The notes under the pieces were generated by a model, which saw only the letters and a program-made list of their open reading frames with translations, did not search any database and was not told where the DNA came from. The translations under genes were made by a program, and so were the position numbers. A stretch of 64,000 nt of DNA. It comes from Eublepharis macularius. Its lineage: Eukaryota; Chordata; Lepidosauria; Squamata; Eublepharidae. This document shows, in pieces, positions 33,060-43,878 of the stretch (position 1 is the first letter of the stretch; the number at the start of each line of letters is the position of its first letter). The stretch lies in assembly GCF_028583425.1 (NCBI RefSeq), contig NC_072791.1, positions 15,767,868-15,831,867 on the forward strand. Direction: 5' to 3'.

Positions 33060-34135
33060 AGTTGACATTTTCTCGATTAAAGGAGACCATTTTTCAGAAA
33101 AGTTTGTGATACTCAACCCCTGTCAAGGTATCCGAGATTTTTTGCAGTGCCAAATGTTCCCGTCTCTTGTTGTACCACTTAGTTAGAGATGGTAACTTGG
33201 GCTCTTTCCATTTGGAAGCTATCGCTGTTTTGGCTACTGAGAGGAGAATAGCTACGAGTTCTTGGCGAATTCTATGTATTTCTGAGTCGTGCCAGCGATT
33301 TAACAGAACAGTTATTGGATTTTTTAGAAACTTGTAGCCTGTGATAATTTGTATCTGACTAAAAATTTGGTGCCAAAATTTCTTAATCACTGGACAAGAC
33401 CACCAGCAATGTAGGAAGGTCCCTTGTTTTCCACAATGCTTCCAACGAAGTGATGAAACAGTAGGAGTTGCATGCAGGCCTGGCACATCCATAGAGGTGA
33501 TGCCGGCAGCCGCCTCAAGCGCTGAAGTCTGAAGGAGGTGCCGTGCTGGTCCCTGACAACCCCCCCCCCCCCAGCCCAGAAGCGGGCCGCGTCCCTGCTC
33601 GCGTCCCTGCTCGCCTCTCCACCTCTTTGCCACTGCTGCCTGCCTCGGCTCAGCTCCCGGTGAGCCGGGCGCCCAGGCAGCGCAGCAGTGAGTGGGGAAG
33701 CAGGCCGCCTCCCTGCCCCTTCGCCACTGCCGCCTGCCTCAGGTGAGGGGGACGCTCCTGCACGATGACGTCACAACTGATGTCATCACGCAGGACCGGA
33801 GCATGTGCACGCTTTGCATGCGTGCACAGCTCGAGGGGCGCAAGTAGGTATCTCGCCTCATGTGCCAGAAATTGCGTGATACAATTGATCTGGAGTCAAG
33901 TACCACCTAAAATGAACTTTGTAAGATTGTGATTGAATATTTAAAGATTTAGAGGTGTAGGTTTCTGAGCACCGTATTTTTTGCCATTGAGACTCTGATA
34001 TTTCAACTTTGCAATCTTTTTGCCCAGATTTTTGACATTTTAGCATATCTTTATCATCAGTTGAATTGAAATTGTGTATTGTTTCAAGACTGCTATGCCT
34101 ATTCATTGTTATGAGGTGCAACCAGGAAGCATGTG
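33060..34135 (-). mobile_element. L1 LINE 3' part, interrupted
   Basis: Minus-strand translation: WQKIRCSETYTSKSLNIQSQ and VHFRWYLTPDQLYHAIS (33870-34020), then after the insert WKHCGKQGTFLHCWWSCPV (Cys-rich L1 C-terminal pattern) and KTAIASKWKEPKLPSLTKWY, ending near 33094. The frame has decayed. Confidence 0.8.
33463..33875. mobile_element. GC-rich insertion within L1
   Basis: It splits the L1 frame. CTGGCACATCCATAGAGG at the left and the complement of CCTCATGTGCCAGAAA at the right suggest short TIRs. The body is CG-rich and holds GATGACGTCACAACTGATGTCATCACG (33761-33787), a CRE-like pair. Family not recognised. Confidence 0.45.
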
Positions 34136-34279
34136 GGACAGAGTGCCGCTGTCCAGGGGCGGGGGACAAACTGCCTGGGTTTACGCTGCTTCGCTTCGCC
34201 TTAAAATAATTCCCATTTTTGTGGGGTCCTTCCCACTGTGGCTCTTCTAGAGGACGATCCTAAGCAGGGGTACGCAGTT

Positions 34280-34650
34280 CTATTCAGCTGCCCTATTCTG
34301 ACCCAGGCCTTTGGCTTATCAAGGTCTGTTATGAGCGGCAGCTGCTCTCTGGGGTCTCAGGTGGACGAGACCTTTTCCATCACCAATGATCTGTTCCTTT
34401 TTCATTGGAGATGTCGAGGATTGAACCTGGGACCTTCCGCATGCAAAGCGGATGCTCTACCACTCAGCCAGTGCCCCTTCCTAGCTGCTTTATACTGAAC
34501 CAAACCATTGGTCTATCAAGATGGGTACTGTCTGTTCTGACCGGTAGAGGATCCTCAGGGTCTCAGGTGGGTCTTTCATGTCATCAGTTACCTGAGGCTG
34601 AAGACGCTGGTATTGAAGGACCTTCTGCGTGCAAAGCGCTGAGCTGCAGC
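34280..34650 (-). repeat. Two adjacent tRNA-derived SINEs (second family)
   Basis: First copy: GATTGAACCTGGGACCTTCC and GCATGCAAAGCGGATGCTCT, ending in the head CACTCAGCCAGTGCCCC at about 34480. Second copy: TTTATACTGAACCAAACCAT through CTTCTGCGTGCAAAGCGC. Confidence 0.7.
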
Positions 34651-35114
34651 CTCTTCCCACAACAATCCTGTGGAATGCTATACATATGAAACAGTCCGAT
34701 GTAGGCCGGTACCACCAGCCCCTGTGCTGGAATTGTTACTTAAAATACTGGCTTCATTAGCTCTCCTAGAACTAGGAATTATATGTTGTTTCGAGTCCCT
34801 CTTTCTCTCCTCGAGGAAACCTGCTCCACAGTCCATCACGAGTTTCAGAAATCTTTTGTTTTTGTGTCTGATCAGGATTACAAAACCAGGTGTGCCCTCA
34901 AGCACCTAGCGGGCTACAGCAGATGGCTCCCGAGTGCTGCATTCAGCATATCAGGCCAGGAGTTGTGTAGGCTTCCTTGGAAAGCGGCCGTTTCTTTGCA
35001 CTAACTTGTTTCTTCCCGTATGTACAGGTCGAGCAGGTAGCACAGAGTGGGGGCAGACAGTAAAAAAAAAAACCCAAGAGCACATAAGCAAATGATCGAG
35101 AACATAGCAATTGA

Positions 35115-35345
35115 GACAGTGTGGCTGGAGTGCCAGAGTAGAATCTGGAGGAGTCGGGTTCGAATCCCCACTCTGTCATGGAAGCTTGCTGGGTGACCTT
35201 GAGTCAGTCGCACACTGGCAGCCGAACCAACCTCACTAGGTTGTTGTTGTTGTTGTGAGGATAAAATGGAGGATGGGAGCATGTTGTAAGCTGCTTTGGA
35301 TTCCCAAAGGGGAGAAAAGCCGGGTATAAAATATCAAAATAAATA
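35115..35345 (+). repeat. tRNA-derived SINE
   Basis: GGGTTCGAATCCCCACTCTG (box B), GTGACCTTGAGTCAGTCG, GGTTGTTGTTGTTGTTGTGA and a TATAAAATATCAAAATAAAT end. Confidence 0.8.
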
Positions 35346-35684
35346 AAACGGCTGCAATTTAAAATACTTATTTGTTAAAATATTCCTTTCTTGCCTTAGC
35401 CTCCATATAGGACTTTTCAAGGTAGCTAACAATTTGGTCAAGAAAAAGATATACTAGAATCCAAAAAGAAATTTGTATCAATAATTGTTAAGCCAGCCAT
35501 TTAAAACAGTGGTAAAAATCCTAGCCGTCAACACTTGCTCTGATTCTACCCTTCCTCTAAGGAGCTCAGGATGATAAATTTGGCTCCCCGCTTTTCGACT
35601 ACGTGTGCATGTGCATACATATGCGTAAGAGGTTGCAACCAGTTCTAGCTCTCACACATGCATACCTTCCATGGAGATAGATGA

Positions 35685-35806
35685 AGATGGGTAGCTGTGT
35701 TTTGTCTGTCTGTAGCAGTAGAAAAGAGCAAGAGTCCAGTAGCACCTAAAATTCGTCAGTCATATAGGTGGTACTGGACTCTTGCTCTTTTCTCCAGCTA
35801 CAAGCA
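35685..35806. mobile_element. Inverted-arm element, family 1, shortened
   Basis: GAAAAGAGCAAGAGTCCAGT (35717 on) is mirrored by ACTGGACTCTTGCTCTTTTC (35774 on) with only about 35 bases between. The central motifs are lost. Confidence 0.65.
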
Positions 35807-36019
35807 TACCTGTATGACATACATGTTTTCAAACACCCAGAGCATCTATATTTTTAAGTGTCTATTTAACAACAAAATACTTAGCTCAATACCTAACACG
35901 TGACCAAGCCATCTAGGGTGCAACAGGGAAGAAGATATGAGCAGCAAATCCAAGTTTACCATCACATGATGAGTGAAAAGACGCCTACAGTGAGAAAGAT
36001 CACATTTGGTATAGGAAAA

Positions 36020-36255
36020 AAAATCAAAAAGAGTCCAGTAGCACCTTTAAGACTAACCAATTTTATTGTAGCATAAGCTTTCGAGAATCAAGTTCTCTTC
36101 GTCAGATGCATGATCCGAACTGGGGATCATGCATCTGACGAAGAGAACTTGATTATCGAAAGCTTATGCTACAATAAAATTGGTTAGTCTTAAAGGTGCT
36201 ACTGGACTCTTTTTGATTTTGTTACTACAGACTAACACGGCTAACTCCTCTGGTA
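36020..36255. mobile_element. Inverted-arm element, family 1, best-preserved copy
   Basis: Two nearly identical arms face each other about a centre near 36121. The minus-sense arm (36074-36105) reads CTGACGA, A, GAGAA, a 6-base loop, TTCTC, GAAA, then GCTTATGCTACA: a hammerhead-like core with stem II and a 2-bp stem III. The + arm (36135-36175) has the same core with one stem mismatch. Outer ends CAAAAAGAGTCCAGTAGC and GTGCTACTGGACTCTTTTTG match perfectly, followed by ACTAACACGGCTAACTCC. Confidence 0.75.
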
Positions 36256-36725
36256 TAGGAAAAAGTGTGCTTTTGCTGCCACCTTCTGGCCAATGAAGTG
36301 CTAAACACTTAGCAATGCTGTTAAATAAGTCTGTTTACTACTCATGCGTAGAGGCCATCTGTTCAGGGCCACATCAGGTGTTTTTCTTATCTGATCGGGA
36401 ACTCAAGTCTGCATCCAGACGTGAGCTTTCTGCTGCACCCTTCCCCTCGACCAGCTGAGTTAGCAGCCCTGTTCGCATGTTATAATGAACGTACGTACAG
36501 TACATGCTCCATGTATGCGCGGACATCTGTTTGTGTGAAAGAGCCCATGCATGTTCACCTTACAAATGAAGCCAGAGACATGGATCAATCTGGGGTTTAA
36601 ATCACATGTTCAGCTATATATGCACTGAATGTCACATGAAAATTACTTAACAGATGTATTTAAAAAATCAAGCATGCACTGTATGTATGTTGTATGTGTA
36701 TTCACTGTAACTTGTGAACAGCTGT

Positions 36726-36988
36726 GTATGTTATGTGCCGTCAAGTCGCCTCTGACCTATGCCAACCCTATGAGTGAAAGACCTCCAAAACATCCTATCA
36801 TTAACAGACTTGCTCAGATCCTGCAAACTGGAGGACGTGGCTTCCTTCATTGAGCCAAGCCATCTCGTTTTGGGTCTTCCTCTTTTCCTACTGCCTTCCA
36901 CTTTCCCTAGCATTATTGTCTTTTCCAAAGATTCATGTCTTTTCATGATGTGACCAAAGTACGATAGCCTTAGTCTAGCGAGGATCAA
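36726..36988 (-). mobile_element. BovB (RTE) LINE 3' end
   Basis: Minus-strand translation: KTIMLGKVEGSRKRGRPKTR, WLGSMKEATSSSLQDLSK and MFWRSFTHRVGIGQRRLDGT, the conserved C-terminus of the BovB reverse transcriptase ORF, with a stop following. Confidence 0.9.
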
Positions 36989-37716
36989 ACAAGACGTGGT
37001 TTTTTTAATGAGCTGGGTGCGAGTCCGGCACGAGCAGCAAAAATTGAGAAGCAACTCCCCCCACTTAGTCCTGTTTCTGCACAGGAAAATGGCTCCCCAG
37101 GCAGCAGCCCCCCCTCCCTCTGCAGTGGCATCTTGAGCCTCTTTGGGCTTTATTTTTTAACAGCCATTCCCCCCAGCTCTGGGAAACCTGGACCCAAATC
37201 TTTAAAAACTTGCAGGTCTAGTTTGGTCCTGAGAGGTGCCAAGAGCAGATGAGGAGAGGTTATGTGGCAGCAACATAGAGAATCACAGGGCAGCGCCGAT
37301 CTCCAGTCACATGGGGTGGACCAAACATGGAGACAGGCAAAACTCCTGCTCCAGGGAAAGAAGGAATTTCTACCATTGCTTCTTTTCTCATCCACTCACA
37401 ACAAGCTATGACCCAAATCCCCTCTTCTGCACAAGTTCACAGCATGGCAGGGCGGGGGAGCTATCCTTCGCCACCATCATCCTAGAGAATCAGGCTGTGG
37501 AAAGGATGGGGTGGGAACTGCAATCCAGGCAGAGAGAGTCGGATCTTTTCCCTGGACTACTCCTTTGGAGTGCACCTAGTCACCCTGGGTGGCTGCACAC
37601 AACTCAGCTAACCCTCGCTCAAGATGAGCAAGGGTGCTATAGCCCAATTAGGAGACCTTCTGGCAACCATTAGCAACTTTGAATTCGATGGACCATGGGT
37701 AATGCTATGTTTAAAG

Positions 37717-37928
37717 GTAGGATTACCAGTTCTGGGATGGAAAATTCCTGGGATTTGGCAGTGGAGACCGGGGGCCGGCAGAGTTTGTGGAGGGAGGTCA
37801 GCAGGTTGTGGTGCCGTAAACTCCACTATGTGAAGCTGACATGACTTCCAGGGGAACGGATTTTGCTAGTCTGGATATGTTGTAATTCCAGAACTCCAGG
37901 CTGCACCTGGAGGTTGGCGACTGCAATG
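37717..37928 (-). mobile_element. hAT-like TIR element (TAGGGTTGCC family)
   Basis: Reversed: AGGATTACCAGTTCTGGGAT, AATTCCTGGGATTTGGCAG and GCACCTGGAGGTTGGCGAC at the two ends; the centre is diverged. Confidence 0.55.
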
Positions 37929-38027
37929 GTGGGCTCTGAAAACCAGAGCAGAGTGTCTACCAGTGTCAAGAAAGGACCCAAGGGTGTATTGTGGGCTTCC
38001 CGGCATCTATTTGCTTCTTCAACACAA

Positions 38028-38192
38028 TTTCCAGAGTGTAAGCTTTTGAGAGTCAAAGCTCCCTTCTTCAGACGCAAGGGAGCGTTGACTCTCGAAAGCT
38101 TATACCTTGAACATCTTGTTGGTCTCTCAAGTGCCACTGGACTCCATCCCTGCTGTTCTACTGCAGATCAACATGGCTACCCACCTAAAATC
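38028..38192. mobile_element. Inverted-arm element, family 1 (CTCTCGAAAGCTT variant)
   Basis: AAGCTTTTGAGAGTCAAAGC faces GCGTTGACTCTCGAAAGCTT across CTTCTTCAGACGCAAG. The right side continues CATCTTGTTGGTCTCTCAAG, GTGCCACTGGACTCC and AGATCAACATGGCTACCC. Confidence 0.65.
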
Positions 38193-38289
38193 CTCAACAA
38201 AGCATTTCTTCCCCCAAATACTAAAGCAGGAAGTGCTTCAGAAGATCCAGAAGGGACCACTTTGTCAAGTGTGTTGCTGGATGTCTGGT

Positions 38290-39175
38290 TTTCACCTGGA
38301 CAGTCCGGTATTTTTGTGTACTGTTGGTTGGGGATAAAAGTTCTCCCAATACTGGACACCCGGCACCACTTCCCTCCACTTCCAGGCAATTTGCTTGCCC
38401 ACCCCAGCTCCCAACCTCCTGAGCACCGCTGCCAACCTGGGGAAGTGGCCAGTCTGCCTGGCCTCCTGTGGCTGTGCCACCGCCCGAATGTGGTGTCAGT
38501 GCAGTGACTACCGGTAGTGATGTCATTACGCCGGGGCGGGAGCATGTACGCATGAAAAGGGGAAAAAACTAAGCGCTGTTCCCCTCCCTCCTAGGGTCCA
38601 GTATTATTCCGAACCCCATCTGACACTATTCATCAAAAGATGGTTTGTCACTTTACAAAATTTTGGTTCTAGCTCCCATGGCAGTGGGGTTACCAGATCC
38701 CCCTAGCCTCCTGACAGGAGGTGGAAAACCTGGAGCTTACCTTTCCAGCCTTCCCATGATCCATCTCATGCTCGCCCACCATGACCACGTGATGACATCA
38801 CTTCCATGACGTGATGTCATTGCACAGGCATGGGACGTGCATGCAGTTCATTGCAGGCGGATTTTGGCCTGTAACGGACCAAAATCAGCCCACAGTAAAG
38901 TGAGGGAGTGCTCTCGGGGCATCGTGATGACATCACTCCCAGGAGTGATGTCATCGCACCACCACCCCGAGCGCGCCTGGGAGGTCCGTTCCTATTCCTC
39001 CCCCTCCAATGGCCAGGTGAGTGGCGGCAGAAGGTGAAAATGGGGAACCCTTCCACCCCCACCGGAGGAATGGGATCTCTACATGGCAGCCATTTTGAAT
39101 TTGCCCCCATTTTGTGGTGGCACCACAATCCACCCTCAAAGTTCTAAACGGGCTCAAAGGCTCAACAACACTGGA
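38290..39175. repeat. GC-rich repeats with CRE-like palindromes
   Basis: Two related GC-rich blocks (about 38290-38600 and 38690-39175). Each includes TGATGTCAT sites: TAGTGATGTCATTACG (38515), CGTGATGACATCACTTCC (38789) and CGTGATGACATCACTCCC (38924). GGTTACCAGATCCCCCTAGC at 38689 looks like a terminus. Class unknown. Confidence 0.45.
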
Positions 39176-39184
39176 GGGCTTTAG

Positions 39185-39352
39185 ACTAGGATCAGATCCC
39201 TCCTCTGCCATGAAACCTGCTGGGTGACCTTAGATCAGCCAGTTCAGTTTCTTTCAGCCTAACCTTCCTCACAGAACTGTTGAGAGGCGAAAAGGGAGAA
39301 CCACATACACTGCTCGGAGATCCTTGGAGGAAGGCAGATACGAAACCTGAGC
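39185..39352 (+). repeat. tRNA-derived SINE, 5'-truncated
   Basis: GCCATGAAACCTGCTGGGTG, ACCTTCCTCACAGAACTGTT and CACATACACTGCTCGGAGAT. Confidence 0.65.
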
Positions 39353-39354
39353 AG

Positions 39355-40320
39355 CCACACTTCTGCCGCTAGATTCAACATTTATGCATGGATGAAGCAA
39401 ATACGGAATAAAGGACACGATAAAGGGGACATTCTAAATCAGGTATCAGTTATAAATTCTAGAAGCCCGTTTGTCTCCAGGAATTAATATAAGCAATTGA
39501 TGGTACCTTTGTATGGAGGGGGAGACACACCCACCTTTTTTCGTTTACATAAAACCTTCCCTCCTTGGCAAGACAAAGGCCATTAATTTCAAATCATAGA
39601 TCTATGAGAAATGGGTTGACAGACCACCAGCTTGCAAAGAGTGATGGAAATAATATTTTTCATTGCCTCCTAACGGACCCTTGTGTCGACTTCATTTGCT
39701 TAAGCCCGCAAGAAGGTTGAAAAGGCTGCATGTTGAACGAGCCGTGTGACCATCGAACTAAAAAGTATGCACTGAAAAGCAAAACGCTGGAATTGGAAGA
39801 ATGAATATAAAGCACAAAGCGATCAAGTTCAAAAGTTTTTATTCTTCCATTGTTAACGAGGTGAAGGAGATGAACTCAAAACCTTTGGAGGCTGTTGGAT
39901 ACAATAGAACCTATGCTGATCTAATGGGTGGAAGGGACCAACTATTTTTTGCTATCTTAAATCTAAAAGCAAGAGCTAGAAACTAGCTAATATTAAATAA
40001 TTACCCATACAGGAAACATTAACACACTATCCCTTGACACTGAGGTTTGCTAGAGGAGTTTCCGCTGAAGCAACCAGTATACATGTATTGTGGAACTCTT
40101 CCCAGCTGAACCATAAAACTTCAGGCTGCAATGTACCGTTCAGCCTCCCTTCCTTTACTCCATACCCTCAATTGTCCTATCACTGATAGGCTACATTTTA
40201 TTATCAAGGGAATACACTCATAAAACTGTGATCACAAAGGGCCAAACTACACATTATGATTTGAAACAAGTCAGTCCGGGGTTTCCCAGCAGGAGTACTT
40301 GCTCTCCCCATGCTGTACTT
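39355..40320. other. Unassigned intergenic stretch
   Basis: No gene or repeat recognised. The short open frame at 39801-39986 is unlike any family I know. Confidence 0.4.
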
Positions 40321-40325
40321 GCGAG

Positions 40326-40525
40326 TAGGGGTGTGCAAGGCCAGCCTGATTCGGTAAACCCGATTCGGATTTACCTGAATCAGGAAATCAATTCGGTATT
40401 CGCGTTTTGGCTTTGTTCCGACTTGATTCGGCCATTGTTTTCAATGGGAAAACCTGCTTCCGGCTTTCCGGGAGTCGGGGGGGGGCATTTTCTGTCTGAA
40501 TCAAACCAAACTTGCATGTCGGACT
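40326..40525 (+). mobile_element. DNA transposon end (AGGGGTGTGCA family)
   Basis: AGGGGTGTGCAAGGCCAGC followed by repeated GATTCGG motifs and TTGTTTTCAATGGGAAAACC. This resembles a common vertebrate MITE terminus; the other end was not found. Confidence 0.4.
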
Positions 40526-40562
40526 ACGGTTGCCCCGGGCACCAGCAACCCTAGATCCGGCC

Positions 40563-40790
40563 CTGGCCTAACCTATCTCACAGAGTTGTGAGGATAAAAC
40601 GGAAAAGTGGAGAACGATATAACCCACTTTGGGTCCCCACTGGAGAGAAAGCCAGGGTGTAAATGAAGATAAATAAATAAAATGAGGTATGACTCGCAAA
40701 ATTCCATACCCTACCACAAATTTTGTTAGTCTTATAACTCTTGCTCTTTTCGACTGCTACAGACAAACATGGCTACCCATCCTGAAACAA
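40563..40790 (+). repeat. tRNA-SINE tail and family-1 arm fragment
   Basis: 40563-40685 (CCTAACCTATCTCACAGAGT, GGGTCCCCACTGGAGAGAAA) is a SINE tail. 40722-40786 (TTGTTAGTCTTATAACTCTT, GACAAACATGGCTACCC) is the outer part of a family-1 palindromic element. Confidence 0.6.
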
Positions 40791-41080
40791 AATTTAAAAA
40801 TTTTAAGGTGTCATTTGGTAAAAGAAACTTTAGTTGTCAATTACATAAGTTTTGTAATTGGTTTGATTAAATCTACATACAAATAAACTAGTTCTAAAAA
40901 TAATTTTTAGATTATGCAAGGGCGTCTTACAGAAGCATCTCCTTAAAAGAGGCATTCTCTCCAATGCGAGAGACGTGTGCGCCATCTCTCCAGACTACCT
41001 CATTCACCTGGCGAGCCTTTTCAATCAAGATTTTAAACCAATCAATGGAAATAAACAATAGGGTAAACGTTGTAACTGTA

Positions 41081-41359
41081 TTGTCGAAGGCTTTCACGGC
41101 CGGAGAACGATGGTTGTTGTGGGTTTTCCGGGCTGTATTGCCGTGGTCTTGGCATTGTAGTTCCTGACGTTTCGTCAGCAGCTGTGGCTGGCATCTTCAG
41201 AGGTGTAGCACCAAAGGATAGAGATCAGCGGTGACACTGAGAGATCTCTATCTTTTGGTGCTATACCTCTGAAGATGCCAGCCACAGCTGCTGGCGAAAC
41301 GTCAGGAACTACAATGCCAAGACCACGGCAATACAGCCCGGAAAACCCACAACAACCAT
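41081..41359. mobile_element. Inverted-arm element, family 2, with perfect 13-bp target duplication
   Basis: CGTTGTAACTGTA lies at both edges (41068-41080 and 41360-41372). The left arm begins TTGTCGAAGGCTTTCACGGC and runs inward through GGGTTTTCCGGGCTGTATTG. The right arm is its complement but stops at CACAACAACCAT. The centre (41215-41260) contains GATAGAGATCAGCGG and GAGATCTCTATC. Each arm carries CTGAAGAT, GCCAGC, loop, GCTGGC (or near it), GAAACGTC. No coding capacity. Confidence 0.85.
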
Positions 41360-41369
41360 CGTTGTAACT

Positions 41370-41920
41370 GTACTTAAACCAGTTTTAGAAACAGACACTG
41401 TAAACATCTTTCTAGTAACTGCTATTAAATGAAGAATCCGCTTTGAGAAGCTTACTGCATTCTTGTACCTTTACAAGCAATGAGAGTCCTCTTCTTCAAC
41501 CAGACATCTAAATACTTAACTTAAAAAAAACACCCTATAGGAGACATCTCTACGTACATGCCCTGTGGCTGAAACAGCTGGCTAGGGTCCACTTCAAGGA
41601 ATAATGCTGGGAGCACTCAACCTGTGGCGCGAACAAATGGAAGAGCATTATACCACAGCAGACCTCCGCTCCGCCTAACCCAGTGTGGTCTCTTCTGACC
41701 AACCGCGGCTTGGCAAGGCCTGAACCCAACATCTTTCTGCAAAACTGGCCCTTGTGATCCTTTTAACCAGAGATGCCAGGGGGTGAGCTTAGGGGCCTTT
41801 TGCATTCAAAGCATGTGCCCGAGCACTCGACACTCGTCACCTCTTCTCACACACACACATCACACAGGTTGCCTGGCTAGCATTTCACAGCAATGTGTTC
41901 TGGCACCAGGGGATGTACCC
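41370..41920. other. Intergenic stretch with a SINE trace
   Basis: 41785-41850 (CATTCAAAGCATGTGCCCGA) resembles a reversed second-family SINE head. The rest is unassigned. Confidence 0.35.
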
Positions 41921-41924
41921 ACAA

Positions 41925-42530
41925 GGTCGCGACTCAGCAGTAGAGCATCTGCTTGGCATGCAGAAGATCTCAGTTTCAATCCCCAGGGTCTCCTATCAAA
42001 AAGACCGAGCAGTAGGTGATGTGAAAGACCCCTGCCTGAGAGCTAAGCCTCAAATGACGCCAGGCATGTTTTTTTTTAATGTGTTCAAGATGCAATTTTA
42101 ACTGGGAACTGTAGTTGAAAACAGTGTTATGTCCCTAGCACAGGGGAGGCAGAGGAGGGGAAGAGCTTTTCAAAGACAGTTTTCAAAGACAGAGCCGCGT
42201 AGGATCACTGCGGGAGAGGAACTTTGCAATTGTTTTCTTGCAATCTCAATGGAAAGATGACCTACCAGCTCTTCCCCTCCCCTTCCTCATGCTAGAATAG
42301 GGTCCTATATTCCTCTCTCCATTGAGACTGCAAGAAAACAATTGCAAACTTCTTCTCCCCCAGCGATCCCGCACGGCTCTGTCTTTGAAAACTACAGTTC
42401 CCGACATATTAAAAAAATGTGTCTGGTGTCGCTTGTAGCTTAGCTCTCAGAGTTAGGATTGCTGATAACAGTCTGAGTAGATAATATTGACCTTAACGGA
42501 CCAAGACCCTGATTCAGTACAAGGCAGTTT
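41925..42530 (+). repeat. tRNA-derived SINE (second family) split by a long-TIR element
   Basis: The head is at 41937-41990 (AGTAGAGCATCTGCTTGGCA, GATCTCAGTTTCAATCCCC), running to CCCCTGCCTGA at about 42039. The rest resumes at about 42458 (CAGTCTGAGTAGATAATATT, CCCTGATTCAGTACAAGGC). Confidence 0.75.
42040..42457. mobile_element. Long-TIR DNA element (Harbinger-like)
   Basis: GAGAGCTAAGCCTCAAATGA at the left matches the complement of GCTTGTAGCTTAGCTCTC at the right. Inner arms match as GGGAACTGTAGTTGAAAAC / AAAACTACAGTTCCC, AGCCGCGTAGGATC and GCAATTGTTTTCTTGCA. The terminus resembles that of the 20179 MITE (AAGCTACAAGTGA). TGA/TCA edges hint at a TNA duplication. Confidence 0.6.
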
Positions 42531-42737
42531 CATAAGTTCGTACTTTATGATCTACCATGACTCAGAGCAGCCACGTACCCAGGTAGGTGGCTGATGTCCC
42601 TTCGGATGGGGCTTCCAACAGAGCTCTTTCAAAGTTCGAAAGAACAGACAACACCTTCGGCGCTACCATATGAGCCGTCAAGACGCATGCGTGAATTTCT
42701 CAGGTTGAAAGCATAAACGAGTCCGAGGATGGGGAAG

Positions 42738-43878
42738 CTATTCAACCAGTATGGTGTCAATGTTGTCTTGTGAGAGATCGGGGTCTAAGATGTTCTGGGA
42801 TTCTAAATGACTCTGAGCGACAGCGATGCTTTTCACCCCACTCTGCGTCCAACCGTCACCGTACGGCTGAAACTTTGCGGTTGCCGCGTTGCCAAGCCTC
42901 TGACATCGGCTGTATTTGAAGTGCTTCCCTTTGTGCAAATACATGTGTTCCAGCAGCTGGCTCTTCCGGAGAAACTTGTGGCCACAGACGGTGCAGCTAA
43001 CCTTTCTCTTCCGGGAAAAAGAAAAGTTGCAGTTCAACTCCATGGGCTCGGAGTCTTTGGAAACCAGAGACAGCTGACCAATGGGTAAGGCCTCCAAGTT
43101 GCTGCGGGAGGGAAGCTCCGACCGGCGCTCGTTCTCTTTCCGGAGGAAGGAGCCGAGGCGCTGGACTTCAGCGGCTTCACGGTTTTCGTTAAGCGGCTGG
43201 ACTTGGCTGAGGTCATTGCTTTCCAGGATCGAGGCTGGGACCCCAAACGGCAGGGACCCCGACACGTGAGTGAAGAGATGTTCCCGCAAAATGCCCCGGG
43301 ATTCAAAACGCTCCCCGCAGTACTGACATAAATGGGCTTTGGCGTTCGCTTTTGAAAACGCTGGAACCCCAATATCCGGGGAGGACGAGGTGTGGCTCTG
43401 GGACACCACAGGCTCCGGGTCAGCTGTCTCCTGCTTTATCGTCACCGGTTGCTTCGTTAGGTCCTCCGCAGGTTTGGCGGCCCCCTGAGCAGGAGGATGA
43501 GAAAGCTGCTGGTCCAACGAGCCGTCGTCCAGCCCAATCGCCAGAGAGAGCTGAAGCTGCGGGTGGTCACCCTGGCTAGCAGTTCGGCTGCTAAGACTCG
43601 CCAGGCTTTCTTTCATCTGAAGGGTCTCCTTGACCGTCTTGTGGGTGGTGGAGATCTGAATCCCGTACAGGTTTGAGGACTGCACAGTCTCCGGAGAGAA
43701 CATCTGGTTCATTTCGACCGCCAGGTGGGACAGGTAGTCCGCGTGCAGGAAGCGGATGCCTTCCTCCAGCCGGGAATGACTGACGGTTTGTTTGGGTCCT
43801 TTTCCAGTGTACATGATGTGGAGCAAATAGCTGAATATGTCAGGCTGGATGTCTGTTGGCTGAATCTTTATGCATTCA
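42738..43878 (-). CDS. ZBTB25: ZBTB25 last coding exon (zinc fingers)
   Basis: ZBTB25 is a nuclear BTB/POZ zinc-finger repressor. This exon starts after the acceptor (minus sense TTTGTTTCAAGCAG) at 43878 and completes a Ser codon split as AG|T. It encodes [20 protein letters not shown] (end of the BTB fold), then a long linker with [18 protein letters not shown] and the sumoylation-like VTIKQE. Two C2H2 fingers follow: residues 242-262 ([21 protein letters not shown]) and 353-373 ([21 protein letters not shown]). It ends NIDTILVE and TAG at 42740-42738, as in the human protein. With the first coding exon the product is 437 residues, against 435 in human. Confidence 0.97.
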
